64,000 nt of DNA from Bin87 sp963666415 (GTDB lineage Bacteria > Chloroflexota > Dehalococcoidia > Lucifugimonadales > UBA3495). Where the stretch lies: contig CAXXPD010000003.1 in assembly GCA_963666415.2 (NCBI GenBank), forward strand, positions 3,906,001 to 3,970,000, in the 5' to 3' direction. Each line of letters begins with the position of its first letter. Position 1 is the first letter of the stretch. Position numbers and translations under genes: made by a program. Of the stretch, positions 11,001-20,475 are shown piece by piece. A model generated the notes under the pieces. That model was not told the DNA's origin. It made no database searches and saw only the letters and a program-made list of their open reading frames with translations.

Positions 11001-11185
11001 GGATACTCGTTGATCCTGGCGCGCCGAGCAGGAAATCCGAACAATACCCTCCGGATAAACTCGAGCAGAGTGCTTTTGCCGGCTTCGTTGGGCCCATAGA
11101 ACACAGTTACGGGATGTTCCAAAGGGCCAAAGCTGCGGTCCGCGAACCGCCCAAAACCGTCGATATGAAGGCTGTGGATCCGCAT
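8039..11185 (-). pseudogene. yhaN: YhaN-like SbcC-type AAA ATPase with one in-frame amber codon
   Basis: YhaN is a Rad50/SbcC-like ATPase that pairs with the YhaO nuclease. The frame covers 1049 codons. It has Walker A YGPNEAGKST near residues 30-39, long coiled coils, a central hydrophobic pair near residues 478-530 (typical of YhaN), an ABC signature region LSRGTREQLFLALRFG and Walker B LPVIVDEALVNFD. A TAG at 8585-8587 (codon 867) interrupts it, and the same frame continues directly with family-like sequence to 8039. The amber lies before the signature and Walker B motifs, so a protein stopping there could not form the ATPase head. A TTG at 8569 could restart translation. A nonsense mutation or sequence error is most likely. 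The start overlaps the yhaO stop (TGATG). Confidence 0.85.
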
Positions 11186-12438
11186 CAGTCATCCTCCTCA
11201 GCCAACAAATTAACGACCATGTTCTCAGCTTCGTCGAGCAACGCCTCGATTTCTCTGTCGGTGAAAGCGGTCAGGTAACGTCTGTACCGCGCGTGCTCGT
11301 AGAGGTCAGCAAGCGGGTCACTGAGTGCTGCAGGGGTTTCCTTTAGCTGATCAGCGGTTCGCAACACCTCAGCCAGGAAGTCCTCTCCAGCCCGCAAAGT
11401 GTCACGGTCGATGGGAACGGCGGTTTCGTCTTCGATGCGTTCGCACCACACAAATGGCAGTCGTACAGCCCATTGGTCGTTGACGCCTTCCAAGATGTGG
11501 TCCACCGCGTCAGGCTGGCGCAGAAACTGATTCAATTCGCCTCGGCCAGTCAGAATCATGCGGGCGACCACCGACCTGCCCTCTGCGCTATCCAGCAAAC
11601 TTTGCATTGCGTCATCGATCTCGTTGAGCAGGTCCTGTTCAGTCTCTAACGCGCTGATATCTACTCTGGCCCGTTCCCATCGCACGGTGTCCGTGGGGCG
11701 GAACTCCAAACTCACGTTGCCGTCCGCGTCGACTTCCACCAGGTAGACGCCCCGCGCGCCTGCCTCGTTGGGGTGTCGTCCCTGCGAATTGCCCGGATAC
11801 ACTACCGTCGGAGTTCGTTCGCGGAGTATCTGACGCGTGTGAACGTGGCCCAATGCCCAGTAGTCGATACCAGAACCTACCAGGTCATCCAATGAGCAGG
11901 GAGCGTACAGTGCGTGGTCAGCGTTGCCGCCGACGTTGGCGTGCAGGAGTCCGATGGAAAACGCGCGGTCATCCACCTGGCCAAGACGCGAGACGAGATT
12001 CTCGTAAACATCCCGCGTCGGATAACTGATCCCGTACACCAGAGCTCGTCCGGGTTCATCGGTGAAAACGGGTATCGCTTGAAAATCAGCGCCAAATCTA
12101 TGGCACCCAGTTGGGTATTCCAGCCTCGCTTCCCACCCATCCAGTGGATCGTGGTTGCCGTGGCACACGAATGACCGGATACCCGCGGAGTCCAGACTGC
12201 GCAAACCATCGATGAAGGCACGTTGGGCGCGGAGACTTCGGTCGGCGCCATCGTAGATGTCTCCGGCGACGAGCAGGGCATCCACCCGTTCGGAGATGCA
12301 GAGGTCTACGATGTTTTTGTAGGAATCGAAAGTGGCCGAGTAGAGTGCTTGGGCCACATTTTCTGGTGCCGCTGCCCTGATACCCGTGAACGGACTGTCC
12401 AAGTGGAGATCAGCGGCGTGAACAAATCTGAGCATCAT
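11185..12438 (-). CDS. yhaO: YhaO-like metallophosphoesterase (SbcD/Mre11-type DNA exonuclease)
   Basis: This is the nuclease partner of YhaN, expected to act on DNA ends with two metal ions. It has 417 residues, normal length. All calcineurin-like motifs are visible: HAADLHLDSPF at 7-17, GDIYDG near 59, GNHDPL near 95, an LLHANVGG block and GHVHTRQIL near 197. The C-terminal part is the capping/partner-binding region. The stop shares a base with the yhaN start (TGATG), which implies coupled translation. A gap of 114 bases separates it from the helicase gene upstream on the same strand. It could share that operon or have its own promoter. Confidence 0.9.
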   Translation of the reverse strand: MMLRFVHAADLHLDSPFTGIRAAAPENVAQALYSATFDSYKNIVDLCISERVDALLVAGDIYDGADRSLRAQRAFIDGLRSLDSAGIRSFVCHGNHDPLDGWEARLEYPTGCHRFGADFQAIPVFTDEPGRALVYGISYPTRDVYENLVSRLGQVDDRAFSIGLLHANVGGNADHALYAPCSLDDLVGSGIDYWALGHVHTRQILRERTPTVVYPGNSQGRHPNEAGARGVYLVEVDADGNVSLEFRPTDTVRWERARVDISALETEQDLLNEIDDAMQSLLDSAEGRSVVARMILTGRGELNQFLRQPDAVDHILEGVNDQWAVRLPFVWCERIEDETAVPIDRDTLRAGEDFLAEVLRTADQLKETPAALSDPLADLYEHARYRRYLTAFTDREIEALLDEAENMVVNLLAEEDD

Positions 12439-12552
12439 ATTCGAGTGGGCATCCTGTTGTCAATTTTCTGGTATCCCCGTTGAGAGTGACCAAATTCAGC
12501 ACGTATCTTGCTTGGGCGGGCTCAGGTCAATGATAAGTGCAGCCGCCAAGTC

Positions 12553-15500
12553 CTACCTGCGGTCCTCAGGTACCTCACGCAGGATGAACTCCAGCAGATC
12601 GTCCTGCCGGGGCTGGCCGAAGACCATCCGGTAAACGGTCAACGCCTGTCGAAGCGAATCGATGCGAGCTGCATCGCGCGACAGAGGCAAAACCGGAGAA
12701 TACCGCTGAATGCGGGCATCACCCTCGGGGAATACCCAATGGGGGATTCGACCGCCATCACCACCGAATTCATGATCGGCCGATCCGTACGCCAAATCCC
12801 ACGGGTTGGCGAACTCGCCACCGGTGATCGCAGCCCGAGCCTGCTCTGAAACCCGACCACCCAGCGCCTGCGCGATGTTCTTCCGGATGACGTGGCCGTG
12901 GTATCGATGGACACGTCCCTCTCGTTGCTCCAGGTCCACCGGATTGGAGGGGAGGTTCCAGTGGACCACCGCGTGGCAGTACCAGTGGAAATCCAGGCTT
13001 TCCTGCCCCACCGAGGTGGTCGCGAGCACGAACGGCCAGAACGGAGAGTTAAACGCACCGCGAACAGCGTCTACGTGTTCCCTCGCCTGCGGATCGTAGC
13101 TGATCGTGCGGTCATTGGCGTAACGACGGGCGAAGTGCTGGCGCATTGGGTATGGCCGCCGTTGCACTCCGGCGGAACCCGCATCCCACTCCACGACGTC
13201 CAACCGCCCAGTGGGCAATTGCAGCGTCTCGCACAGCGACGCGACCAAATCCGACGCACCGGATTCTCCCCCGTTGGCTTCGCGAACGACGTGGAAGAAT
13301 TCGTCCAGAACGGCCGACAATCCCTCTTCTGCCGAGTATGCGAGCACCAGTTGTAAATAGGTGCCGGAGCCCGTCGGGACGGAGGGAGTGTACACGTTGC
13401 GCAACAATCCCTCGGACGTGGGAGATCGGAACAAGGAGCGGAACGCCCAAGCGGCCTTCAATGCTTCCCGTTTCAAATCACCGCCCGTGGCGGGCGCGCC
13501 ACGGATCCGGGATAGCGCCCGCAGAGACGCATTGGCCGGCGAGCTCAGGGCGAGCATCGCCAATCTCTCCACAAGATCCTCTGGCGGGCGTCCCAATGCT
13601 GAGGGGGTGGCCAGGCTTTCGGCCAGCCGATCCTCCACGTTGGCAACCAGGTCCCTCCATACCGAATGCTCGGCATCATCAGTATCGACAGCGCGGCGCG
13701 CATTGCCGGGGAATTCCCGCAGCCACCGTATGGAGTCCCGAGATGCGCCGTCCAGGAGCAGCGGAGCAACCGCGTACCAGATATTTTGTGGTTGTCCCGC
13801 AGTGGGCGCGTCGCGGGTCAACGCTTCAATCTGAGGCCGCAGCCGTTCTGCAATGGCATCAAGCAGCTGGGGAGTGTCCCCGTGCGGATGCCGGTACGGA
13901 TCGCCGGCCTCGGCCAGTGCGGCCGTGGGAACCAAAAATGAGAACAAGGCATAGCCGGTACGAGTTACATCCAGACCTCGTGGTACGTACTGCTCCGCCC
14001 TCGCCTCATCCGGTATGTAGCGGCGTTCCGCGTCGTAACTCGCCAACACAGAGATCGCCCTAGGCACCATCGTCCACGAGGAGAACACCAGCCGTTTAGT
14101 CGCAGCCCGCGCTCGCACAAAATCCGGACCGAGTTCGTGCCCTGCCAGCAAAGGCGGTAACCAGAGCAAACCTTGGAGTCCGCTTTCACGCAGGTCGCCC
14201 AAAACCGCGCGCATACGGCCATTGCCCCCGTTTACTTCCATTCGATGGGCCGTGGATTGACGTGGCAACTGCAATCCCGCACCGTTTCCTATGATCTGTG
14301 CCACCTCTCCTCGGGGTTCGCTCAAGACGGCTCTTTGGACCCGATCCGCAAGGCGATACTGCTCCATGAAGGACAGCAGGTACGGTGTGGATTTCCAGTA
14401 CTCCATGATCCCGGGGGCGCCGGCAGCGGCGGCGATATCCCGTGCGCTGAGATACGCTTCGACGTCATCACTGTCCAGTTCCACCGGCAAATCCATAGCC
14501 GCCAACATCGGGTCTCCCACCATGTCCGCGCTGCGCCGCTCCGTTCGAGACATAACCCGGCTCAATTCTTTCTGGATCCGGTTCCTGTGGCCGGACAGCC
14601 GATTGGTCGCCTCAACGCCGAAGCCCCCTTCTCCCGCAACCCGCGGCAGTTCAGAGCGGAACTGCCGTAACGATTCTTCCAACGGTTCTACGGACCCCAT
14701 GGGACCCTGCAGGAACTCCACGGTGTTCAGAAAATCTCGGTAATGATCGTCGTCCACTTCGTGGCCCACCGTGTACATCTTGTAGGGCGTAGCCGAAAGC
14801 AACATCGTGCGCACTTTGGTATGACTATCTTCGTATTCAAAGAGGCGCTGGGCCAATTCGCCGCTTTCGGTATCGGGATTCAAGAGTTCCCTGAACCGCT
14901 GGAACTCGTCCAGGATGACGAGATCTGGTTCCATGGCGTCCAGGCATGCATTAGCCAAGAGGCGCCGGAGCCCCGACACGAACCGACGACGGTGAGCCAG
15001 TGTTTCCCCGGTCCGGTTCCTCGCGAGCGCGTCGCTCAAGTCGAGAAATTCCTGCTGCAGCGTGGACCCGATATCGCCGACCGCGCCAGCGAAGCGCTGC
15101 ATGATGCCAGCGTCGATTTGACGTTCCGGGATCCACCTTTCGTAATCTCTGAATCGATCAACGGATTGAAGGCCGCCCAAAAACACATCACGCCGGACAC
15201 CAACCGAAGCGCCCCAAGCATATCGCAGCATTCGGTACAGGATGATGCGTTCCTCAATGACACCCTCAGCCGACGCCGAGTTGAATGACGTGCCCGGCGT
15301 CAGGGCGATGAGGTTCACCGGGTTTTCCAGCGTCTTCAGCCTGTAGGGGAGCAGGGTGATCCGCGACGCCAGCGGTTCCGTCTCGATACCCAGCAAGTGC
15401 TTGATCCGGTTCACGTTCTGCCTGGCGATGGCTTGATTGGAGCATATGTAAATTACGTCCACCCTGGGGATATCGAGTGCTCGGAGGTGCTCCACCGCCA

Positions 15501-15684
15501 AGCCGATGACTCCTCCCGCGACGAGGGTCTTTCCCAGTCCCACCTCGTCGGCAATCAGGAATCGTCGGGTGCTGTCTGCGGCCTTGAATAACCGTTGGAA
15601 GGCATATTCCGCGGTCCGCTTTTGGAAGTCCTTCAGTCCACCAAGCACAACTTCCGCAGAAACTATGTTGCTCTCCGCCGTCAT
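12553..15684 (-). CDS. Large SF2 DEAD/SNF2-type helicase of a candidate defence cassette
   Basis: This predicted ATP-dependent nucleic-acid translocase has 1043 residues from the chosen start. Helicase motifs are: I DEVGLGKT at 46-53, II ILDEFQRF near 260, III LLSATPYKMY near 296, and VI QREGRVHRYHGH near 921, the last preceded by the HWNLPSNPVDLEQ block of the C-terminal RecA lobe. About 600 residues between the lobes are large and unrecognised. The ATG at 15684 overlaps the PLD stop (ATGA), so it is preferred over in-frame ATGs at 15708 and 15720. The gene is intact. With PLD and DUF6361 immediately upstream it forms the core of the cassette. DISARM also combines helicase and PLD proteins, but its DUF1998 protein and methylase are not present here. 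Confidence 0.85.
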   Translation of the reverse strand: MTAESNIVSAEVVLGGLKDFQKRTAEYAFQRLFKAADSTRRFLIADEVGLGKTLVAGGVIGLAVEHLRALDIPRVDVIYICSNQAIARQNVNRIKHLLGIETEPLASRITLLPYRLKTLENPVNLIALTPGTSFNSASAEGVIEERIILYRMLRYAWGASVGVRRDVFLGGLQSVDRFRDYERWIPERQIDAGIMQRFAGAVGDIGSTLQQEFLDLSDALARNRTGETLAHRRRFVSGLRRLLANACLDAMEPDLVILDEFQRFRELLNPDTESGELAQRLFEYEDSHTKVRTMLLSATPYKMYTVGHEVDDDHYRDFLNTVEFLQGPMGSVEPLEESLRQFRSELPRVAGEGGFGVEATNRLSGHRNRIQKELSRVMSRTERRSADMVGDPMLAAMDLPVELDSDDVEAYLSARDIAAAAGAPGIMEYWKSTPYLLSFMEQYRLADRVQRAVLSEPRGEVAQIIGNGAGLQLPRQSTAHRMEVNGGNGRMRAVLGDLRESGLQGLLWLPPLLAGHELGPDFVRARAATKRLVFSSWTMVPRAISVLASYDAERRYIPDEARAEQYVPRGLDVTRTGYALFSFLVPTAALAEAGDPYRHPHGDTPQLLDAIAERLRPQIEALTRDAPTAGQPQNIWYAVAPLLLDGASRDSIRWLREFPGNARRAVDTDDAEHSVWRDLVANVEDRLAESLATPSALGRPPEDLVERLAMLALSSPANASLRALSRIRGAPATGGDLKREALKAAWAFRSLFRSPTSEGLLRNVYTPSVPTGSGTYLQLVLAYSAEEGLSAVLDEFFHVVREANGGESGASDLVASLCETLQLPTGRLDVVEWDAGSAGVQRRPYPMRQHFARRYANDRTISYDPQAREHVDAVRGAFNSPFWPFVLATTSVGQESLDFHWYCHAVVHWNLPSNPVDLEQREGRVHRYHGHVIRKNIAQALGGRVSEQARAAITGGEFANPWDLAYGSADHEFGGDGGRIPHWVFPEGDARIQRYSPVLPLSRDAARIDSLRQALTVYRMVFGQPRQDDLLEFILREVPEDRR

Positions 15685-17283
15685 CGTCTGGCTACTCGGA
15701 CTTTCCATAGCGGCCCCCATACGGCATTGAAATCGGCTCCGAGAAGTTCTGCGCCAGCCTCGGTTTTGCGCAAATCGTCCACCAGGGACGCCACGGTATC
15801 CAGGCGGTCAGGCCCGCTGTGCAGGGTCTCAAGCATCCGTTCCATCAATCCCGGCAACGAAAGTCCATCGGCGAAACTTCCGCTGTCGGGCTCAAAGAAG
15901 TGACTATATTCGGCAAATGAGAGGTCGACATCAGGTGACAGCAGCAACCACAGCAGTTGCATCAAACGGGCTCGGTTGCTCAGCATACTGGCCAACAGCC
16001 GGGGCAGCCGATCTTCAGGGAGCCCCTCGACTTCGATGGGTCGCACGAACCGCTTACGAGATGACTTACCGCGCATGGACGCCTGAACCTCGATTGCTAA
16101 AAAGCACGAGAGTTCGGTCATTGACAATCCAGCGAATTCCGAACCATCCGAAAACGGCTGTCTGTGAGCATCCGACAGAGAAACGGGCCAGCACGTTACA
16201 GCCCCAATATTCCACGGTAGATCTGCTGGTTCTCCCAATTCCAGCCGCATCACGTGCCGGTCGCCGGAAGTCTCAACGTGGCCTCTGACATCAGCCCGCG
16301 CCAAGGATGCGGCAGCTTCCTCCAGGAGGAGCTCGAGGTTGGTGGCGTCCACATCCTCGGGAACTGTACCCAATTCCGATTTGTCAAAGGGCTCAATCAG
16401 GCTGCGAAAAGTTCCCCCGTCTCCGCCCTCACCAGGTTTGAGCAGGGCGTCAATACCGAACCTGCCCTTCCTGCCCGACAGCTCCACCATGAACTCCACA
16501 TTGCGTGGAGACCTGCCCAGTGCCGCTGATGTGGAATTGCCCGATCCAACTATAAGTCGCGCGTTCCACCCGTCGTCGATCACGAACACTTTGGCGTGCA
16601 GGCCAGCCAGTGGAGCCAAATCCACTTCACCATCTTCGGGTTCCAATTCCAAGCCGGCCCTGAACGAGTAAATCTCCGTAAATGCTGACAACGCGTCCCG
16701 TGGCGCGGTCAGCAGTGCATCACGCCGACTGATCAGCACCGACCGAGGGCGTCGGGCCGCGAGCGCCCGCAGAAACTCCCCATCCAGGAAGGGAGAGATC
16801 CCCAGGATAGGCCGGCGTTTGAGCTCAGGGAACTCGGGATTGGCACGACCGAAACCGAATGCGAGGAACTGTTTCAGTTCGAGCCCGTCCGGCGGCTGGA
16901 ATCTTACTCGGCGCAGCTCATCGGCGCATCGGTCCACGATCTCCTGCTGCACCTGGGAGACAGGCTGGCAGGCTAACGCAGGCAACGACCTGAAGAAATC
17001 CGCCAGGGGTCCGTTTTGCGAAAACCCTCGCACCCTGTGCTCCATCAGTTCCCCTTCGAGCACCAGCGAAGTATCCCATGAGGCGTCGAAAGTCAGGTTG
17101 CGTGATTGGCAAACCAACCGGTATCTCGCCGGTTTGTCAGGCGCCGCGTAACCCCCAATCCACCGAAAAGATGAGTGTCGCGGTGTGCTGAAGGGGTAAG
17201 AAAGTGCTCCTGTGCATCTGGGATAATGGCTTTTGAAACAGGAAACCGTCCCCAGGCCAGGAGCACCCAAAAGATGCTAGTAC

Positions 17284-18407
17284 TCAATCAATCTTGGAAT
17301 GGCAGGGATAGAGGCGATGCAATTTGGATCGGGCATCTTGAGTGCTGAACCGCCAGTTGATGGTGACGCCCGCTGCGTTGCGCTCGGTCTCGTAGGCCGT
17401 GATTTGGCGTTGCAGGGCGTCGGCGTCGGGGTTTCTCCCCTTGAGACAGGCGCGGCTCAACGCGCTGAATTCGATCTCCGCCATGTTCAACCAACTGGCG
17501 TGCTTGGGCGTGTGGTGAAACTCGAGGCGCTTCACGATGCGCCGGGCCTCAGCAGCCGGGAACGTCTCGTAAAGGGACGCCATACGATGGGTATTCAGAT
17601 TGTCCAGCACCACGCGGATCACCGGGGCATCGGGGTAAGCCTCATCCACCAGCCATTGCATCTGATGGGCGAAGTCCTGCATGGTGCGCCGCTCGGTGAT
17701 GGCCAGGTGGCGCCAGCCCGCCAGGGGTTCACAGGTCAGGAAGATGTTGCGGGTGCCGCCGCGGCGATACTCGTAGTCCTGCCGCCGCGGTCGTCCCGGT
17801 TGAGGAGGCAACGGCTTCCTGACCTCGGCCAGCAGTTGGGTGGAGGTCTCGTCAAAGCACACCACCGGCCGATCGGGGTCGTAGGGTTCGGCATACAGGT
17901 CCAGCACGTCCTCCATGGCCGCCACGAATTCGCCGCCTACTTTCGGGATGCACCATTGCTGCTTCCGCCACGGCTTGAGGGTGTTTTTTTGAGCCTGAGC
18001 CTTACCGTCTCGTAGGACAGCGATGGCACCAATCCCAACTCCACCACCTTGCCAGCCAACAACCGCAGGGTCCAGTGCTCATGCCCTTCGGGCGCGTCGC
18101 TGCACGCCAGCGCAATCAGGTGGGCTTCGCCCCGATCGTCCAGCTTGCGATACCGATTGGCTTGGGGGTGGTCGTGCAGCACGCCCTCCAACCCCGCTTC
18201 GGCGTACCGCCGGTTGGTGCGGAACACCGTGCGCTGCGACGTGTCCAGAGCCGCCGCCACCTGGGGGGCGCTCCACCCTTCGTCAGTCTTGAGCAGGATG
18301 CGCGCCCGATTGATGACCCGAGCGGAATGCCGCCCACCGTGGATCAATCCCCGCAACTGCTCCTGATCTTCCGACGACAACCGTACTGCGTATTTCTCCT
18401 GAACCAT
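17284..18407 (-). CDS. IS630-family transposase made from two frames
   Basis: The N-terminal frame (18407-17937) holds paired helix-turn-helix domains (for example GWSAPQVAAALDTSQRTVFRTN). The C-terminal frame (to 17284) holds the DDE_3 catalytic domain: PVVCFDETSTQLL, VIRVVLDNLNTHR and FHHTPKHASWLNMAEIEFS supply D, D and E. The first frame runs into an A7C stretch on the coding strand (17984-17990). A -1 shift there joins the frames smoothly (LKKN then TLKPWRKQQW). Programmed shifting at A AAA AAC is usual in this family, so this is probably a working two-frame gene rather than a broken one. The stop is within a few bases of the element end. Confidence 0.85.
17984..17990 (-). promoter_or_regulatory. 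Probable -1 ribosomal frameshift site of the IS630 transposase
   Basis: The coding strand reads CTC AAA AAA ACA, which contains A AAA AAC. Slipping back one base changes the frame to AAA AAA AAC ACC and continues into the catalytic domain. The second IS630-type gene near 60545 has the same A7C run, which argues that the site is conserved rather than accidental. Confidence 0.65.
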
Positions 18408-20475
18408 GGATGTCGCACCTCCCGCACCACTGTTTGCCAGTCAGCGTAACAACCCTGGCCCGCCCCGCGCTTCACCTGCCAATACAGGATTGACTCAATA
18501 CTAGCAGATGACCACCCCGACCGCATCCAAATCGCCTTTGACGACCACCGCCTGGTGGCCAATGCTGGGCTGATCCTGCCAGCCACGCTGGGCCGGCATC
18601 TGGGCCGGCCCGAACTGGTTGACCGGCACCTGGACCTGGGTCGCGCCCCAGGCCGAGCCAACACCGGCGACAAGGTGATGACGCTGGTGGCTTCTGCTCT
18701 GGCCGGAGGCGACTGCATTGACGACGCCGACGTGCTGCGCACCGGCGGGACGGCTAGCGCCATCGGCTGCGTAGTCAAGGCGCCATCCACCCTGGGGACC
18801 TTCCTGCGCAGTTTCCGGTGGGGCCACGTCCGCCAACTGGATCGGGTCAGCCGGGAGCTGCTGGCCCGGGCCTGGTCGGCTGGGGCCGGACCCGGCGACG
18901 GGCCGTTGACCATCGACCTGGACTCCACCATCTGCGAGACATACGGTCTGGCCAAGGAGGGGGCGCGCGACCACGGCTACACCGGCCAGCGAGGCTATCA
19001 CCCGCTGCTGGCCATTGCCGCCGGAACCGGCGACGTGCTGATGGCTCGGCTGCGCAAGGGCCGCGCCAACACCGTTCGGGGCACCGCTCACTTTCTACGC
19101 GAGACGGTGGGGCGAGTACGCTACGCTGGCGCCAGAGGACAACTCACGGTGCGGGCTGACAGCGGCTTCTACACCCACGCCATCGTCGCCGTCTGCCGCA
19201 AGATGGATGTCCGCTACTCCATCACCGTCCGCCAGCAAGCCCGCCTGCGGAATATCATCGAGGCCATACCCGAGACTGACTGGACGCCGATTCCCTACTG
19301 GATGGACGGCGCCGCCGACGTGGCGGAGACCACCTACGTCCCCTTCCAGGATGAGCCCGACGCCGCACCGGTGCGGCTCATCGTCCGGCGGGTGCAGCCC
19401 ACGCCCGGCTCCCAGCTGGCCCTCTTCGCCAGCTACCGCTATCACGGCTGCATCACCGACCGAGACGGGGACACCCTGGAACTGGAGGCCGACCATCGGC
19501 GCCACGCCGAGATCGAGAACGCCATCCGAGACCTCAAGTACGGCGTCGGGCTCAACCATCTCCCCTCAGGCCGCTTCGCCGCCAACGGCGCCTGGCTGGC
19601 GGTGCAGGTGATGGCCCACAACCTGGCCCGCTGGACCGCGCGCATCGGTCTGGGTGAGCAACTGGTAACCACCAAGACCCTCCGACGACGCTTCTTCTCC
19701 CTCGCCGGACGGCTCACCCGCTCGGCGCGCCGCCTCACTTTGCATCTGCCCCAGCGCTGGCCCTGGAAAAACCAGTTCAGTCGCGCCTTGGCTCGATTGC
19801 GAGCAATTCCACTCCCAGCCTGACGGCACCGCTGGTGTCAACGCCGACGGAGATCTGACCCACTCACCAGACTACCCGACCGCCTCGCAGACTTGCGCCA
19901 GGCTGGTCCCCGAGCGTCTCTTGCTGCACACTACCCTGACAATTTCGCCCAGCATCGCCACCGCGGGCCGCCATCATCGTGTCTGTGTGGCTATCTCACG
20001 CCGCCCTCATCCCCATCTATTGGAATCGGGCTTGCCCCGTTCGCCTTCCCTTGCCCATCATCCCTGGTGTCAACGCCACGGCCCATCGCTTCGGTGGATT
20101 CGGGGTAACGCAGCGCCCACGCCTTGGGATGGAAGACAGCCTGGGTCTCATCCACTCTGGGCGGGAGCGCAGTTACGACGGATTGCTCCAAAAAAACCAG
20201 CGCAGGTTGACGCGACCGCGGCACCGATGTCTGCCCTCCGTGACAAAAAAGAACGATGCGTCCGGTATGTCGCCAGGCGCTCTCCAGAAGCGCCAATGGG
20301 TCCGCAGCCAGCTGACCATCCCCATCCTGAGCATCCCGAAAGGTAAACGCCAGGGGCACCGCCAGCAGCGCCAATAAATCCAAGGTGTACGTCGTACCGA
20401 CGGCCAGATCGAAGGAATATCCCTCTGGCGGCCGGAGTGCATCCAAAAATAGCCGTCGGTCACCCGGTGCGAGCA

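Larger units (their letters stand above)
17283..18498 (-). mobile_element. IS630-family element nested in IS1380
   Basis: The element is bounded by TA dinucleotides (17281-17282 and 18499-18500), the usual IS630/mariner target duplication. Its ends form an inverted repeat of about 27 bases with roughly 19 matches, both reading inward to GGCAGG. Removing the element plus one TA leaves the palindromic CTAGTACTAG and restores the IS1380 transposase frame. Confidence 0.93.
17274..19823 (+). pseudogene. IS1380-family transposase split at codon 3 by IS630
   Basis: The original start is ATG at 17274, with an AGGAG ribosome-binding site at 17259-17263. IS630 inserted at the TA of the third codon. 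Joining 17274-17282 to 18501-19823 restores 443 codons. The large open part holds IS1380 hallmarks: TIDLDSTICETYG, the HGYTGQRGYHPLL block, VRADSGFYT, and the C-terminal HAEIENAIRDLKYGVGLNHLPSG. An in-frame GTG at 18555 could give an almost complete protein lacking only the first 34 or so residues, but without a good ribosome-binding site. The element is probably inactive unless supplied in trans. Confidence 0.88.
17153..20104 (+). mobile_element. IS1380-family element inside the PLD gene, itself carrying an IS630-family element
   Basis: The ends are an imperfect inverted repeat, CCCCAATCCACCGAA at the left and the complement of CCCGAATCCACCGAA at the right. They are bounded by a perfect 5-base duplication GTAAC (17148-17152 and 20105-20109), consistent with the IS1380 family. 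Without the nested IS630 the element is about 1.73 kb, a normal IS1380 length. The order of events is readable: IS1380 entered the PLD gene, then IS630 entered IS1380. Confidence 0.93.
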